A stretch of 64,000 nucleotides of DNA from Mariannaea sp. PMI_226 (Eukaryota; Ascomycota; Sordariomycetes; Hypocreales; Nectriaceae). Each line of letters opens with the position of its first letter. Position 1 is the first letter of the stretch. Shown here piece after piece: positions 63,655 to 64,000 of this stretch. Location of the stretch: the NCBI GenBank assembly GCA_024336345.1, contig JANFOG010000004.1, forward strand, positions 1,550,001 through 1,614,000, read 5' to 3'. The notes beneath the pieces were generated by a model. The model saw only the letters and a list, made by a program, of their open reading frames with translations, was not told the origin of the DNA and searched no databases. The position numbers were made by a program, and so were the translations under genes.

Positions 63655-63981
63655 CTACCGGTCGTGTCCATCCTCGGGCTTGTGGAAACCCAACCACTCT
63701 CCCAACATACCCCCAGGCTTGGGGACCGGGCACTCCCGCCGGGATGCCCTCAACTTCGCTTGTTCAGCCTCATCGGGCGTCGGGTCGCTGAATTGCACAA
63801 TGCCATCCTTGACGTCTGGGCTGGTGTCCTTTTTCCTCCAACGCATTCGCCGGCCGTTCTCGTCCACCATTATTTCTCCATCAGCGAATCGGGCCCGCGG
63901 TACAGGGCAAGGAAGTAGGTGAGGAAGCGTAACGACGAAGAAACAGGCGGCGACGGTCGTGGCGAAGAGCGACGTCGTCAT
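63655..63981 (-). CDS. Small single-pass protein, 108 aa, function unknown
   Basis: A single open frame from ATG (63981-63979) to TAG (63657-63655). The N-terminal 25 residues include the hydrophobic stretch ATTVAACFFVVTLPHLL, suitable as a membrane anchor or an uncleaved mitochondrial/ER signal. After it come LPCPVPRARFADGE, a basic patch GRRMRWRKK, an acidic/polar middle (PDVKDGIVQFSDPTPDEAEQ) and a compact C-terminal motif RECPVPKPGGMLGEWLGF. Two CPVP repeats, one just after the hydrophobic segment and one near the C-terminus, are conspicuous. The composition looks like a real conserved small protein, and mitochondrial inner-membrane assembly factors have this architecture, but I do not recognise the family. 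Only 19 bp lie upstream before the window ends, so an additional 5' exon cannot be excluded. Confidence 0.65.
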   Translation of the reverse strand: MTTSLFATTVAACFFVVTLPHLLPCPVPRARFADGEIMVDENGRRMRWRKKDTSPDVKDGIVQFSDPTPDEAEQAKLRASRRECPVPKPGGMLGEWLGFHKPEDGHDR

Positions 63982-64000
63982 GCGCGACTTGGGGTGAAGG

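Overview
The window looks like nuclear DNA of a filamentous ascomycete (Pezizomycotina). The protein set and long promoters resemble Sordariomycetes, probably Hypocreales, but this is inferred from remembered protein families and not from any search. The signs are many short introns (51-162 bp) with GT(A/G)NGN donors, CTAAC/CTGAC-like branch sites and YAG acceptors, pyrimidine-rich promoters, one intronless tRNA, and orthologues of well-known fungal proteins. Genes are monocistronic and sit in kilobase-scale non-coding DNA rich in T-runs, C-runs and TAGG/CCTA tetranucleotide tracts.

Layout: (1) 1-10.6 kb, a large 3'-part of a cytoplasmic dynein heavy chain (+), truncated by the window start. 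(2) 11.8-12.3 kb, a 170-aa orphan (+). (3) 15.4-18.3 kb, a DUF1774-type polytopic membrane protein (+), a mitochondrial-type phosphopantetheinyl transferase (PPT2/AcpS-like, +) and tRNA-Arg(CCT) (-), with a decayed duplicate of the tRNA 5' end and flank. (4) 20.7-25.5 kb, a full-length ABCC/MRP-type ABC transporter (+) with a degenerate first nucleotide-binding domain. (5) 26.7-41.9 kb, three minus-strand genes separated by long intergenic stretches: HOG1-type stress MAPK, glycogen phosphorylase and a group III G-alpha subunit (GNA-3 type). (6) 41.9-52.5 kb, a 10.6-kb region without a convincing gene. (7) 52.5-61.3 kb, AVL9-like secretory protein (+), cullin-1 (-) and an SRF1-like phospholipase D regulator (-). 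(8) 63.7-64.0 kb, a 108-aa single-pass protein (-) near the right edge.

The exon structures given were worked out base by base, and the reading frame closes across every junction proposed. Functionally the genes are mostly housekeeping or signalling: retrograde transport (dynein), late secretion (AVL9), ubiquitin ligation (cullin-1), lipid signalling (SRF1), and nutrient and stress signalling with reserve-carbohydrate breakdown (GNA-3, HOG1, glycogen phosphorylase). The last three are known in other fungi to connect through cAMP-PKA and stress-MAPK control; that they lie close together here may be chance.

I did not find a convincing undescribed multigene system, CRISPR array, intact transposon or biosynthetic cluster. 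The items most worth a second look are the tRNA-flank duplication, the NBD1 lesions of the ABC transporter, a paired CRE/AP-1-like site far upstream of HOG1, the orphan gene at 11.8 kb, a coding-like island after the dynein stop, an inverted TAGG repeat at 45.3 kb and the 10.6-kb gene-poor stretch.
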